From: Nephrocerus scutellatus
Taxonomy: Eukaryota > Arthropoda > Insecta > Diptera > Pipunculidae
NCBI GenBank assembly: GCA_947095585.1
Contig: OX352763.1
Location: 41,094,010 to 41,158,009, forward strand
Reading direction: 5' to 3'
Length of the DNA stretch: 64,000 nt
In this document: positions 54,057 to 64,000 of the stretch, piece after piece
Layout: every line of letters begins with the position of its first letter
Position numbering within the stretch: position 1 is the stretch's first letter
Made by a program: the position numbers and the translations under genes
Notes under the pieces: model-generated
Database searches by the model: none
Told to the model about the DNA's origin: nothing
What the model saw: only the letters and a program-made list of their open reading frames with translations

Positions 54057-55985
54057 TATCATCATCATATTTGGCTCTAAAACTGGGGTCCGGTCCAGGG
54101 CTCCCGCAAAAAATCTCTACCGGTCCCGATTTCGAGCCGATGTCATCCAGTTTGGCATCCCTAAACTCTGGGCGTCCTGGTCTATGCCATCCTTCCAGCG
54201 TAGGCTTGGCCGGCCTCTCTGTCGTGTTCCATAAATCCTACCGCAAAGGACTTTCCGAGCAGGATCCTTTTCGCTCATGCGAGCTTGGTGTCTTGCCCAC
54301 CGGAGCCTACCAAGCTTAATTTTCTTCACGATGTCGACATCACGGTAACGCTCGTAGATCTCATCATTATAGAGTCTCCGGAATCGTCCTTCCTCACATA
54401 TGGGGCCAACAATTCTCCGTAAGACTTTTCTCTAGAACGCTCTAAGAGGTCAAATGCTTTTTGCATCGGATCCATATGTAAGTACAGGTATGACCATTGT
54501 CTTATATATCAGCACCTTGGATGTTATGGTTAAGTTCCTTGATTTAAAGAGTCTTGACAGACGATAGTAGGCTTTGCTGACTTTAAGCAACCGTGCGCGT
54601 ATTTCTGGTTCTATGCTTTTATCGGCTGCTTCAGTTGACCCGAGATAGTTAAAGGATTGCACTACTTCAAATTCGCGCTCCACTATGTGAATTGAGAGAC
54701 CAATGTTGGATCTTCTACTCGCAGACGTGGCCACCATGTTTTGCTCTCATTTATGTGTAGCCCCAGATTTCGTGCCGCCTGCTCTATCTGGATAAAAGCT
54801 TCCTGTACAGCTCTTCGGTTTCTACCAACGATGTTAATATCGTCTGCATAAGCCAGTATCTGAATGGACTTTTAGAGGATTGTTCCTCTTGCCGTTACGT
54901 CAGAGTCTCGGATCATTTGTCGAAGCCCGTTGAAGATGTTGAATGGGCTTGATAGTGATCCGGATATTTTTACTTGGCTTTAACATTGGTCATGGTCAAC
55001 CTACATAGTCGTGTCAGTTTATTTGGGATGCCGAATTCTCTTATGGCTTTATAAAGTTCTACTCTGGCTATGCTATCATAGGCGGCTTCAAAGTATATAA
55101 AAATATGATGTAGTGAGTTTTGAAGCTCTAGACATTTTTCCATCACCTGTAAATCTGATCAGTTATTGATTTGCCTGGGATGACGCCACACTGGTATGGA
55201 CCAATGATGACTTTAGCGTATGGAGCTATCCTGTCTTGAAGGACAGAGGTGAAAATCTTATACGCGGTACTCAGCAATTTCATGAATTGCTTAGTTCCAC
55301 TGGGATCCCATCAGATCATGGGCCTTATTATTTTTGAGCCAATTTATCGCTCTGCTAACTTCGTGTATGCTTGGTGGCGGCAGCATAGTATGATCTTCGG
55401 TCATTTGTGGAGCCTCCAATTGCTCAGTTAGCTGGCCATTTAGCAACTCATGAAAGTGCTCTTCCCATCGCTTTAAGATGCCTTTAAGATCGGTGATCAG
55501 ATTACCCTCTTTGTCCTTGCAGTATGTGCAACGCGGTGTATATAGCGTCATACCGCGGAACTTCTGCGCCTGGTGCGGTCCTTGCTATCTGTAATGTTCT
55601 AGTTCACGGACGGGATTCTTCTCCCAGACTGCTTTCTTTCGCCGGTGAACTCTTTTTTTCATATCTTCTGAGCTCTTTATATTCATCTTCGCGTGCCCGC
55701 GTTCTATTAGATTGTTGCATTGCTTGGTACGCAACATTATGTCCAGTCGCTCACTTACATTCGTCATCGAACTAGTCGTTCCGATCTCCACGACTACTGC
55801 CTAAGATGGAGTCAGCAGTACTAATGACAGTATTTTTAAGGCGTGCCCATTTCTCTTCTACACCTGACTTACTCTCCCAGCATTTATGGCGATCCTATCG
55901 CTGGACCGTAGTTATTTCTGGTCTCTTCGTTGCGAAGGGCAGTCGTGTTGACTCGAATCTGATTCGCGGATGCAGTCTTTCGTGA
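54057..55985 (-). mobile_element. RTE-type LINE, 5'-truncated (copy D)
   Basis: Minus-strand RT: 'VSRAINWLKNNKA' (about 55318-55365, the following PGSDG block mutated), 'LAYADDINIVGRNRRAV' with intact YADD (about 54820-54866), 'FEVVQSFNYLGST' (54635-54672), 'SKAYYRLSRLFKSRNLTITS' (54515-54590) and the C-terminal 'RRGRPSLRWKDGIDQDAQSL' (54160-54230). The tail is TCATCATCATATTTGG at 54057. Upstream it fades near the start of the endonuclease/RT linker around 55985. Frameshifts separate the blocks. Confidence 0.85.
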
Positions 55986-57790
55986 TAGCATATTAGCATA
56001 TTTTATTTGTCCATAATTGATGAAACAGTTATCGATTTGTAAGAGACAGTAGATATATCAGCATATTTCATTTTCCGCAGGCTTTCGGCAAATTAATTTG
56101 GATTTTCTTGATGTTTATATACGAGTTTTACATAATATATTTCGAAGGGAATCAGCATTGTTTTCACGCTTAATTTATGGCATGAAAACCTTTCGATGGG
56201 GATGTGCTAATTAATTTTAATGTCATTTGCAAAATTTCTATAAATTTAGCCTGACTCGCTGTAACCGCACATTAAAAAACACTCGAGAATGAATGTTGTG
56301 TCTGAGTGCATTGGTGAGCAAGTGAGAAACTTACACTAATTAGGAACTTGTTGCATTGCAGTTCTACTAAAATTTGTAAACATTGTGGGTGCATTGTGTG
56401 TATGACCGTATATTTAATTGGTGCGAATTTTTTTCAAAAACAAAATTTATTTACTCCACACAAACAAGCGTGATAGTCATTCATCTGCTCGACACGATGC
56501 ACGTGCATTGTACAATCAAACTGTAATATATAGTACTAAGCGATTTATGTGTAAACTTTTCTATATTGAGAATATTCGAACGAGATGCGCATTGCTTTTT
56601 TGTTATTATTTTGAAACAACTGCTTCCTAGTTTTACTCAAATGTTTCTACATGAATACTCTTATCTAGATGACAGACGTTATTTGCGCCTTGAATTGTAT
56701 ATCTACGCAGAACCTTGAAGTGGGGTTAACAGTAATTTTGTTGTACTGTTGAGACTACATTATTATTCTAATGACTTTTTGATGATATCGGAATTATATC
56801 TGAATAATTTAATTAGATATATTTTATGCTTTTCATATGAAATTTTAATAAAAAGAGCAATAATAATTAATATATGTTTATTATGAAATTACGGCAATTA
56901 TACAATATAGTTAATCTTATCTGTCTGATACTTCCTGCATTTTTAAGCAAAGGCTTTGGAATATTGGGAAGCATCATCATGTAAAGACGAAACGGATATC
57001 TGGTGGCGGTTAAATAGGATATTATGTGGTTGTAGAGGAATCAAGCTGCTAAAAACCAATAAGTGATGAAGTCAAGGATGTGATATAGACAATTTTTAAA
57101 TTTTTAAATTCTCTATATCGTATTTTATTGGGAATTCGAATTGGAACTTAAATAAAATAACTTTTAAATTTCTCGATCGAAATTGGATATGGTTAGGACT
57201 GTTCTTGACATTTGACGACGCAAAAAGTTGGCTAACTTTCTACTTTTTTCTCCGGCAAATGCTTTAAAAGTTCTCTTTCGAGTTGACATTTGTTTTTGTT
57301 TGCCTGTACGACGACAACGTATTCGTTGGGTCACATCTTTAAGTTACAAACGAAACGTCAAAGATTATGTCGACGCAACTGACACCACGGATTCTATGAG
57401 CTGGGCGCTTTAGAACAAAATGTTTGAGATATTGCGCTCCCAGCGGTCAACACAGTAACTAAAAACAGGAATTCGATTTTCAATAGGTAGATTGAGTGGC
57501 AGTCCTCGCGGACTTGGCGATGGCCTCAAATAAGGCTTGAGTACGCCGTTTTGCTACGACAGTCCTCGGAAGATATCATGTAAAGAAAGATGGTTATTTA
57601 CAGTTATATCAAACTTGTAGCATTGACGTACGATATAAAATCGGTGATGCCGTACTCTGAAAGGTCCTTCAGGTCGACAAAGAAGGGATTACTCAAATTT
57701 TGTAGACGGAGATCCCAAAGGACAGCAGACTATCTCGGCACAGTCTATGTCCACTGCGACGTCTTTCTTCGGCAGTAAGTCACTTTTTCA
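55986..57790. other. AT-rich stretch, no supported gene
   Basis: No convincing exon or RNA gene. 'taaattctctatatcgtattttattgggaa' near 57108 recalls an F1 right terminus and its flank at 4170-4215 in complement, a possible solo end. Confidence 0.4.
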
Positions 57791-57794
57791 TTGC

Positions 57795-58725
57795 CGTCAA
57801 TGTCGCTGTAGCCCTGCATTAAAACTAGGGGCAAGTCTATGCATTGGCTTATTGAAGCCAGTTCGGCTTAGCACTACCTGGAGGAGTGTTTTAGCCCTGC
57901 ATTAAAACTAGGGGCAAGTCTATGCATTGGCTTATTGAAGCCAGTTCGGCTTAGCACTACCTGGAGGAGAGTTTTAAGAGCATCGGTTGGACAGGACCGA
58001 ATTGCACAAGTTTTGCCAACAGATGCTGATCTTTTTATTATACTTAGCTTGCTGGCATTGTACTTTTTATTAATCGTCGGCGACCAGACCAGCGCACCAT
58101 AGGTAGAAATAGCTGCTGCTGTGTACAGGCACAGAACCAGCATCGGCTGCAGTCCCCAATGGTTTTTCTGCTAGCCACAGTACAATACATGCTTGTGTAG
58201 TCCTTAATTCTAAATTCGACTTCTAACCGAGTTTTAGGATTACGCCGAGAAATGTCCCTTCTGAGGTAAGCGTGAGTCTCTGACCATTGAGTTTGATAGG
58301 GCAAAGTCCGGTATTTTGTATTTAGCGGTGAAAAGTACCATTTCAGTTTTGCCAAAGTTAATCCCCAGGCAACAGCCGGTCACCCAGGAGTTTACTCTGC
58401 CTAGAGCCCTTTCCATGACCTCAGCAATCACGGAAGGATACTGTCCGGACACAAGTATCACCACGTTCTTGGTATACGCAACAGCTTTCAGTTGTGCGTA
58501 CTACCTAGGGGAGGGCTGTTTCTGTAGACCTGCATTTAAGGTAAGCATTCTGGTATTTTGATATAGCCGTATCTTCGAAACTTTGTCTTATGTGATAGTC
58601 TATGATTCGACAGATGGTCAAACATTTTTCGCTGATTCATGACCTCTTCTGCCTGCTTTGATGATGAACACCACTCTTCTCCAACTGCAGGGAACATAAC
58701 TAAGTCGTAGGCAATTTCAGTGTCG
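57795..58725 (-). mobile_element. LINE RT fragment with internal duplication
   Basis: Minus-strand blocks: 'VVILVSGQYPSVIAEVMERA' directly after a degraded YADD position (58400-58465), 'VNSWVTGCCLGINFGKTEMV' (58335-58395), then 'AAAISTYGALVWSPTINKKY' (58065-58120) and 'RSCPTDALKTLLQVVLSRTG' (57920-57985). The order fits the RT palm-thumb of the RNase H-bearing LINE group. Frameshifts and an 83-bp tandem duplication disable it. Confidence 0.75.
57811..57976. repeat. Tandem duplication of 83 bp inside LINE
   Basis: 57811-57893 and 57894-57976 ('gccctgcattaaaactaggg' to 'acctggaggag(t/a)gtttta') are identical except for one or two bases at the end, so the event is recent relative to the decay of the LINE. 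Confidence 0.95.
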
Positions 58726-58727
58726 CT

Positions 58728-58800
58728 GGTGCAGTGCTTAGAACTATTAGCTCCCACTCGGAGGACTCCCGGCGCGTCCAAAAAACGCACAAATTACATT
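58728..58800 (+). mobile_element. tRNA-like SINE head (S7)
   Basis: 'gctggtgcagtgcttagaactatt', 'cccactcgga' and 'gcgcgtccaaaaaacgcac' parallel S6 at 46838. Box B is degraded. Like S6, it sits next to LINE RT sequence. Confidence 0.5.
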
Positions 58801-59101
58801 ACATTACACATGATACGATGCTTTACATGTGATAAACATTTGCCGTATACTGGTGTATTCACATGTACGGTTGAGTTGATGTATGAAGTAATCTATGTGT
58901 AGAGCCATCAATGTGGGCTTATGAGCACAATATTCTAGTTTGTGAGTGCTCTGGTGTGAACTCAACTCCACCCTATGGGTTTTCCTGCAAACTTGTTAGT
59001 GATTTTTATTTTTATTATTACGTTTATAAGAGAAAAATAGTAAAACGCTATGTTTATTACGCATTTTCTGGAGAAAATTACCCTCAAAGTTAAAAATTAA
59101 C

Positions 59102-59290
59102 ATGGGCAAGAAAACTGGAAAAGGCATTGAAATTGGAGATATAATAAAGACTCAAACAAGATATCAACTTTATTTAAACGCAATAACAAAGGCCAGTATT
59201 TCTTCTAAAAATAAAGTCCTAAACGAAGTTTCTACCATTATTAATAATAGAGCAATTTCCGTTAACATGAGTCAGGGTTTACCAAAGTAA
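59102..59290 (+). CDS. Small ORF of unknown function (62 aa)
   Basis: ATG at 59102 in a favourable context (TTAACATGG) opens 62 codons: MGKKTGKGIEIGDIIKTQTR at the start, Asn/Ser/Ile-rich later, ending QGLPK. The stop overlaps a donor-like GTAAGC, so it could also be a first exon. The MGKK start is seen in some Tc1-type transposases but nothing else aligns. Probably chance or a transposon remnant. Confidence 0.2.
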   Translation: MGKKTGKGIEIGDIIKTQTRYQLYLNAITKASISSKNKVLNEVSTIINNRAISVNMSQGLPK

Positions 59291-59479
59291 GCTTTTTCTT
59301 AAATCCCCGATAAATCATGTCAACATTGGAGATAGACCCTTGTGGAACGATTTTTTCTTAAAATATACCCAAGAATCATTACTCAAATTATTCCTGTATA
59401 AGTTATGGCGTCGAATCCAGGCGATTTGTACACAGAGAAACTGAATGACCCACTAAACCTTTTCGTGGGTTATGATTTT

Positions 59480-60130
59480 GTCCTCTTCGCATGGTGTCCT
59501 CTGCTGGCTTTCAGGAGTACTTAGCTAATGAGCTAAGTATGAGTCTTTGCATGTGGGGAAGTAAGTGTTAACTAGAAAATCCAGAGGTTTAGCTGGATTC
59601 TGACCAACTGCTATTAGATCTTTTTGCAAGGGTCGAACAAAAGTTTTCCGCGGATAGAATCTTACAGATTTTTGCTACGACTGATCGGGCATAAACTGAT
59701 CGGGCATAGGCTGCGTATATGAGAAGGTGACCTCCACCTTTATCCCCTGTCTTCACGACTGTTAAGTCCGACGAGCTGAAATTAATACGTCTCTTAACTA
59801 AGACACAAGATCTTAGCTTACCTCGACTTTTTATAAAAGAGGTTAAACTCTTTGTTGGATAGACTCTTGACGTCAGTGCCTTTGACCCAGGGTAATTGTG
59901 TCATGACGATGTCTATATTCTCCTCCTATGATCTCCGATGGAAACCTGCAGATTAGCCTCTATGAGGCCCCACCTCTCCAGGTCAGATTTGCTGCTCTTC
60001 GAAACATCATCGAAGAGCGTCACGTCTAGGTGACTGCTGGCCACCTCTTTGGAAGACGCATCGGTCAGTCCACCCTTCGGTACTACATACTAGCAACTCA
60101 TACTAGCATACTCAAGAAAGAATTGGATAG
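59480..60130 (-). mobile_element. Fragment of LINE upstream coding region
   Basis: Minus-strand frames read 'DASSKEVASSHLDVTLFDDV' and 'SKSDLERWGLIEANLQVSIG' (59940-60065), then 'VKTGDKGGGHLLIYAAYARS' (59705-59765). From memory this order of blocks occurs in coding regions of fly non-LTR elements, but I cannot name the domain. It may be the 5' part of the LINE at 57.8-58.7 kb, separated by about 700 bases. Confidence 0.5.
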
Positions 60131-60164
60131 TCCAATTATTGATCTAATGGTCAAATAAAATACG

Positions 60165-60540
60165 CCTTATAATAACTTCGCACCGGCATGTGTCCGGCGG
60201 TGGCTGCTGTATATATTTTTAACCCACTTGTTATAGCCCGATGTTATTCAAACTTTGCACTCATGTGTATATCCGATGACAAAATTTTCTATTAAAATCG
60301 GGTCCAAGAGTCGAGGGGAATTTTTTTTTTTAAATTTACCAGATTTTATTAAAATTTTGTACACGTGTGTATCTCTGACGATAACACTTTTTGCAAAAAT
60401 TTAAAGGTGATTGGGCCCCAGGGCCAAGAGACTCCCGTAATTTTTTTTTAAAAATTAGCCGGATTTAATTCAAGTTTTGCACACATGTGTGTCTCCGATT
60501 AATTTGGATGAAAAATTTTAATTTTTATGAGTTGTTTTTA
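60165..60540 (-). mobile_element. F1 tandem-repeat element, copy 10
   Basis: Minus strand: right terminus remnant 'ataataacttcgcaccggcatg' (60171-60192), 'atttttaacccacttgttat', three units ('cactcatgtgtatatccgat', 'cacgtgtgtatctctgac', 'cacacatgtgtgtctccgat') and left end 'aaattttaatttttatgagttgtttttatt'. The tetranucleotide site is degenerate here. Confidence 0.78.
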
Positions 60541-61585
60541 TTCTGCTCTATATCACAGTACTGCTGTCATGTGTAGCTATGCTTTGCTGTTGTACATTGC
60601 TGCAGCTGTATGTATGTATGCTTCCACACACTACATATTTTTTTCTCTCTTGAGCGGTTGCTCCAAATATTTTAGCCAGATTGATCTCAAATTGCATTGT
60701 ATTTCCTACATCGTTAGCCAGTAAAGCAACTAAGTAAAACTCAATATCTATCTATTTTAATATAAAAGTACTATACTCATATAAACGTACTAACGAAATA
60801 TTTTGCATATTTCAAAAAGGATAAAAAAAATTATGCGGCAGTTCACCATGTAACATTACTTAAAATTAAAATTAAATTACATGTCTAAAGAAGAAATCTA
60901 AGAAATAAAAACCCTCAACAAATTAAATTACAATAAAAAATATTGGCAATATTAAAAGAGTTATAAAAGTACGTCGTATAGAGAAGTACTTTTTCGGTGA
61001 CTATATAAACGAAAGTTTAATTTTGTGGTCAAGAATTAAACAACATTTTACCAATAAATATCAATATACATTCCACATGTCCACATACATTCATTGTCAA
61101 GTGATTTTTTGAGTTTCAAATTGAACGGAAAAATAATTTGATCAAAACTGGTTTTAAAAAAGGAGCGATGATCTTTTAATGGCTATTGCGGCTTGGCTTA
61201 TTAATGCTTTTTTAGCAAAGTACACATATATATTTCCCTAAAGTGACTGATTGCTAGCTGAAAAGTTTGCAGCAATTGAAACCAAATAACCGCATACGGT
61301 TCTAAGTTGCTAGAGCAAAATGCTTATAGGCTGAGAATTGTGGTAGATAGTCTAATAGATTCAGCACCGGGAACTACGATTTACAGACCTCATAAGAGTT
61401 TCCCTAAACGCCCTCCACCCGTTTTGATGCTCTCAGTTGTTACAATTAATAAACTCCATCATTTTTCTACCACCTAACCAATACAAAATTATTCTCCTTA
61501 CATCTTTAATTATTGGAAAAGTTATAAAAGCCTTTACAAGAAAACTGTCATAACTATTTATGTTCTATTTTAGAGGGAGGATTGA
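60541..61585. other. AT-rich non-coding stretch
   Basis: Nothing recognised. Confidence 0.45.
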
Positions 61586-61589
61586 TTAT

Positions 61590-61890
61590 TTTCGGACCAG
61601 TTCAACGACTCCTATTACGTCCAGAAACGGATTTACCCCATTTTTTTGGTGCTGGTGAGCCGGATCTTCTCCACTGTTTCGAAGCTTAGGAGTAAATTGA
61701 TTAACCCATGTGCCGTCAAATATGACCAAACAATCCATCTTCAAACACTCGCGAGACAGCGTTACTAAATTGCGCTTTTGTTCAACTAAAATCAATTCCG
61801 TAAACCGTCTTGCCGAAGCTTGGAAAACCCAAGTTCGGTTTCAATTCAAGAAGCTCTCAAACATTTCAATCCACTCTCGTAGTTACTGTT
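61590..61890 (-). pseudogene. Mariner-like transposase fragment
   Basis: The minus strand reads 'LSRECLKMDCLVIFDGTWVN' then 'QFTPKLRNSGE' and 'HQHQKNGVNPF' (61795-61620). The 'DETWV-HFTPE' neighbourhood of mariner transposases carries the first catalytic Asp; here the motif is D-G-T-W-V. No terminal repeats seen. Short and decayed. Confidence 0.5.
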
Positions 61891-61899
61891 GAAAATTTC

Positions 61900-62867
61900 A
61901 AAGCACTAATGATTGCTTTGTATTTGTCACTTCTATATAAATAATTGTCATTTAGAAAAATCATCTCTAAATGTATAATTTCATCCATAATTGCACAACA
62001 TTCAACAGCACGATTAGAATGACCATTCGATTAACCAATGCGATCATCAGTTATTAAATAGCACTTTATTGTTTTTATTTTTATAGTGTTGTCGCGTTCG
62101 TGTTTATGTTCACTTTACACTTTTGTACGAGGTTTTCCATTTAAGCATTATTAGTATAATTATTGCAACCATGTTTTTAGGTATTATCAAATCAACAGAA
62201 AATTAATATTCATCATTATCTTGTTAATAATAAAATGTAATTATCTTATATTGTTGCTTAATATTATTTAAATAACATATAAAGCTGGAAATCAGATGTG
62301 TTAGATAAATAGCTAAGTACAGACCGGAGCTTGACGGCGTCTAATTAAAAAAGTAACGGGCAACAATGACCGGGAAATTAAAACTAAATTACGTATTATA
62401 TATTATCTGTAGTTCAAATAAATTAATTGATATAAGGTAGGATATAAGATAATAATAAAACAACTTTTTGAATTCTCCTATTTTTTGTTATTTGTGAAAC
62501 TTAATGATGCAAAGTTTTCTAAATAAAGATTTAATTTAAAGTAACATACCTACATGGAGTCAAATAAGTTTGATTGTTATCATTTATTCAACAAGCATAG
62601 CCAATATAATTTTGTGTGTGGAAGTTTTGCATACACTCCATTCACTATTGGTTAAATATGTACATTTAAATAATTTTGTCAACGTTAAGCAAATTCAGAA
62701 TTAAAGTTTTTACGCCATTTTTGTGTGTTTTTTACTTTGACAAAAATGGACGCTGTCATCCATTTGGTAATGCAACAAAATGCTTTGACAATTAAATTTT
62801 TTTTGTGTTTATTATAACTGTCTTATAAGTCTGAAATCCACATAAAAGGCCAACATATTCAAAATGA
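61900..62867. other. AT-rich non-coding stretch
   Basis: No gene or repeat recognised. Confidence 0.45.
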
Positions 62868-63150
62868 TCGTTGGTACCGTGTCTCATGTGGTTGGTGCAT
62901 TGGACTACTAAGCGAGAGGTTCGAAGTTCAAATCCAAACACCAAAAAGCATTTTCACGGTCCCAACATGTCTAACATACGTCCCAGAGTAATAACTGTGA
63001 TGATAAACTTCTCAAACTCAACTTTCGGATATAGCTTTAAATTGCGGGTTCCTTACGTTTGTATGCAAAAGATATACAACACGAATGGTTGCAAGAAGCT
63101 GGGCCCTGGACAACAATGGTCTGTTGCACGAAATATTTTTATTATTCGAA
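62868..63150 (+). mobile_element. tRNA-derived SINE (S4)
   Basis: Head TTGGTACCGTGTCTCATGTG with 'tggttggtgcattgg' (box A-like) and GGTTCGAAGTTCAAATCC (box B region) near 62920. The body has 'ataactgtgatgataaacttctca'. The shared tail 'cacgaatggttgcaagaagctgggccctgg' is followed by 'caatggtctgttgcacgaaata' and ATT repeats. Most diverged of the four recognisable full-length copies. Confidence 0.8.
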
Positions 63151-63741
63151 GTCCTGCTGACTTCGTCGTTTTAATTGTTTAAGCTACTGTACGTAAGCTT
63201 CAACATGACGATCATGATTATCAGTGAATTCATAATTTATTTATCTCGCAGTGACACTGTCCGAAATGACGCGCAATCTCACGCGTTGTCACACGGAATG
63301 ACAAATTACACCTTTCAGCCATAGTACATGATATATGTACTCATATTATGTGGTGTACTTTTTCCCATTGAAACTTGGTAATTCAATTGTTTGGGGGTTC
63401 AGAGACAATTATTAGTGAATAGTTAAAATGCAATAAGCCGATACCTTAGTGGTGGTTGAAAATATCTTGGGAAATTAAAATTGAAATTACTAAAACTGCA
63501 ACGAATACCACCTCCCTCCCCTATTTAATTTTACAAAATAAAAAAGTTGAAATTCTTCTAATATGTATTGGAATATTTTTTTGGCTAAGATAGAAGTTAG
63601 GGTAACTGTAAACAATCAATTTTAAATTTACGATCAGAATAGTCTGACATAAAACTTTCGATCTTTTGGAGCCTCAATGACTTGCCAGAGTTTTTTTATG
63701 CTTAGTTAGAAGTTACGATAGTCCCAACTGTAAAACCGAGT
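63151..63741. other. Non-coding stretch
   Basis: No gene recognised. Confidence 0.4.
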
Positions 63742-64000
63742 TTTTTTATATATTTTTATATGGCAGAGCATTCCACATACGTGCTGTACGGCTGAAGAAC
63801 GAATTTCTGAATTCCGTACTTATTTTAACGTACTTAACGTAAGTAGTTCCTTGAGTTCCACATGAGAAGTGGATGGACATTCCTCAAACTTATATGAGAA
63901 GCTGAGAGTGCTGTCGTCAGCGAAAGAGTGAATTGGATGAAATTTAATGGACAAGAGACCATTAATAAACATGAAAAAGAGCGTCGGAAACAAAACAAAG
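63742..64000 (-). mobile_element. LINE fragment (same family as 4.4-5.9 kb), cut by window edge
   Basis: Minus-strand blocks '(V)LFPTLFFMFINGLLS' (about 63950-63995), 'IHSFADDSTLSASH' (about 63905-63945), then 'SLRNVHPLLMWN' and, after a deletion, the C-terminal 'SSAVQHVCGMLCH'-like region (63760-63800) that corresponds to 'RTTRMWNALP' of the first copy in another frame. FADD is intact but the element is internally deleted. Confidence 0.78.

Noticed and set aside
62880..62950. Genuine tRNA gene
   Set aside because: Box A/B-like sequences are present but the cloverleaf is incomplete, and the shared SINE tail follows, so it is a SINE. The same applies to 5.3, 25.2, 46.8, 50.4 and 58.7 kb.

Overview
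The window is eukaryotic, AT-rich DNA, almost certainly from an insect and most likely a higher fly. I see no operons, bacterial genes or phage genes. The fly assignment is an inference from the repeats: several non-LTR retrotransposon families, tRNA-derived SINEs, mariner/Tc1 remnants and a tandem-repeat element that seeds tetranucleotide microsatellites at a fixed internal site, as reported for dipteran mini-me/DINE-1 elements. A tephritid-like fly would fit, but I cannot prove it.

Most of the window is a graveyard of transposable elements lying between or inside genes. Recognisable families are: (i) an RTE-type LINE with endonuclease and reverse transcriptase, in four larger copies (2.8-3.8, 12.5-15.4, 33.3-35.4 and 54.1-56.0 kb) and small fragments; (ii) a second LINE with FADD-box reverse transcriptase (4.4-5.9 kb and the right edge); (iii) LINEs with RNase H (19.4-21.6 and 46.4-47.9 kb) and a probable relative at 57.8-60.1 kb; (iv) a tRNA-derived SINE family with at least two tRNA-like heads on one shared tail; (v) an internally deleted mariner with clear terminal repeats at 26.1-26.8 kb, plus further mariner/Tc1 fragments; (vi) a family called F1 here, about 120 bp tandem units between conserved ends, in about ten copies on both strands; (vii) a second tandem-repeat family, F2; (viii) several MITE-like fold-back elements, including an inverted pair at 50.6 and 53.1 kb. 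Nearly all coding remnants carry stops and frameshifts, and nesting is common (SINE in LINE, F1 in F2).

Host-gene evidence is thin. The best candidate is a 52-codon open exon on the minus strand at 24.4-24.6 kb, starting at an ATG and ending at a GTGAGT donor, with a weak ungapped resemblance to the N-terminal helix of small TIM chaperones (Tim8/DDP). At 16.06-17.27 kb a TATA box, an initiator about 33 bp downstream and a strong AAG|GTAAGT donor could mark a promoter and 5' leader exon on the plus strand. Isolated strong splice sites occur elsewhere, including a juxtaposed CAG|GTAAGT on the minus strand at 28.94 kb that could be a recursive splice site. These suggest long introns of host genes with exons mostly outside the window.

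I found no convincing new multi-gene system. The most rewarding material is the F1 family, with its fixed microsatellite site, alternative ends, array homogenisation and nesting, followed by the modular SINE family and the small candidate exon. Boundaries of decayed elements are approximate (tens of bases).
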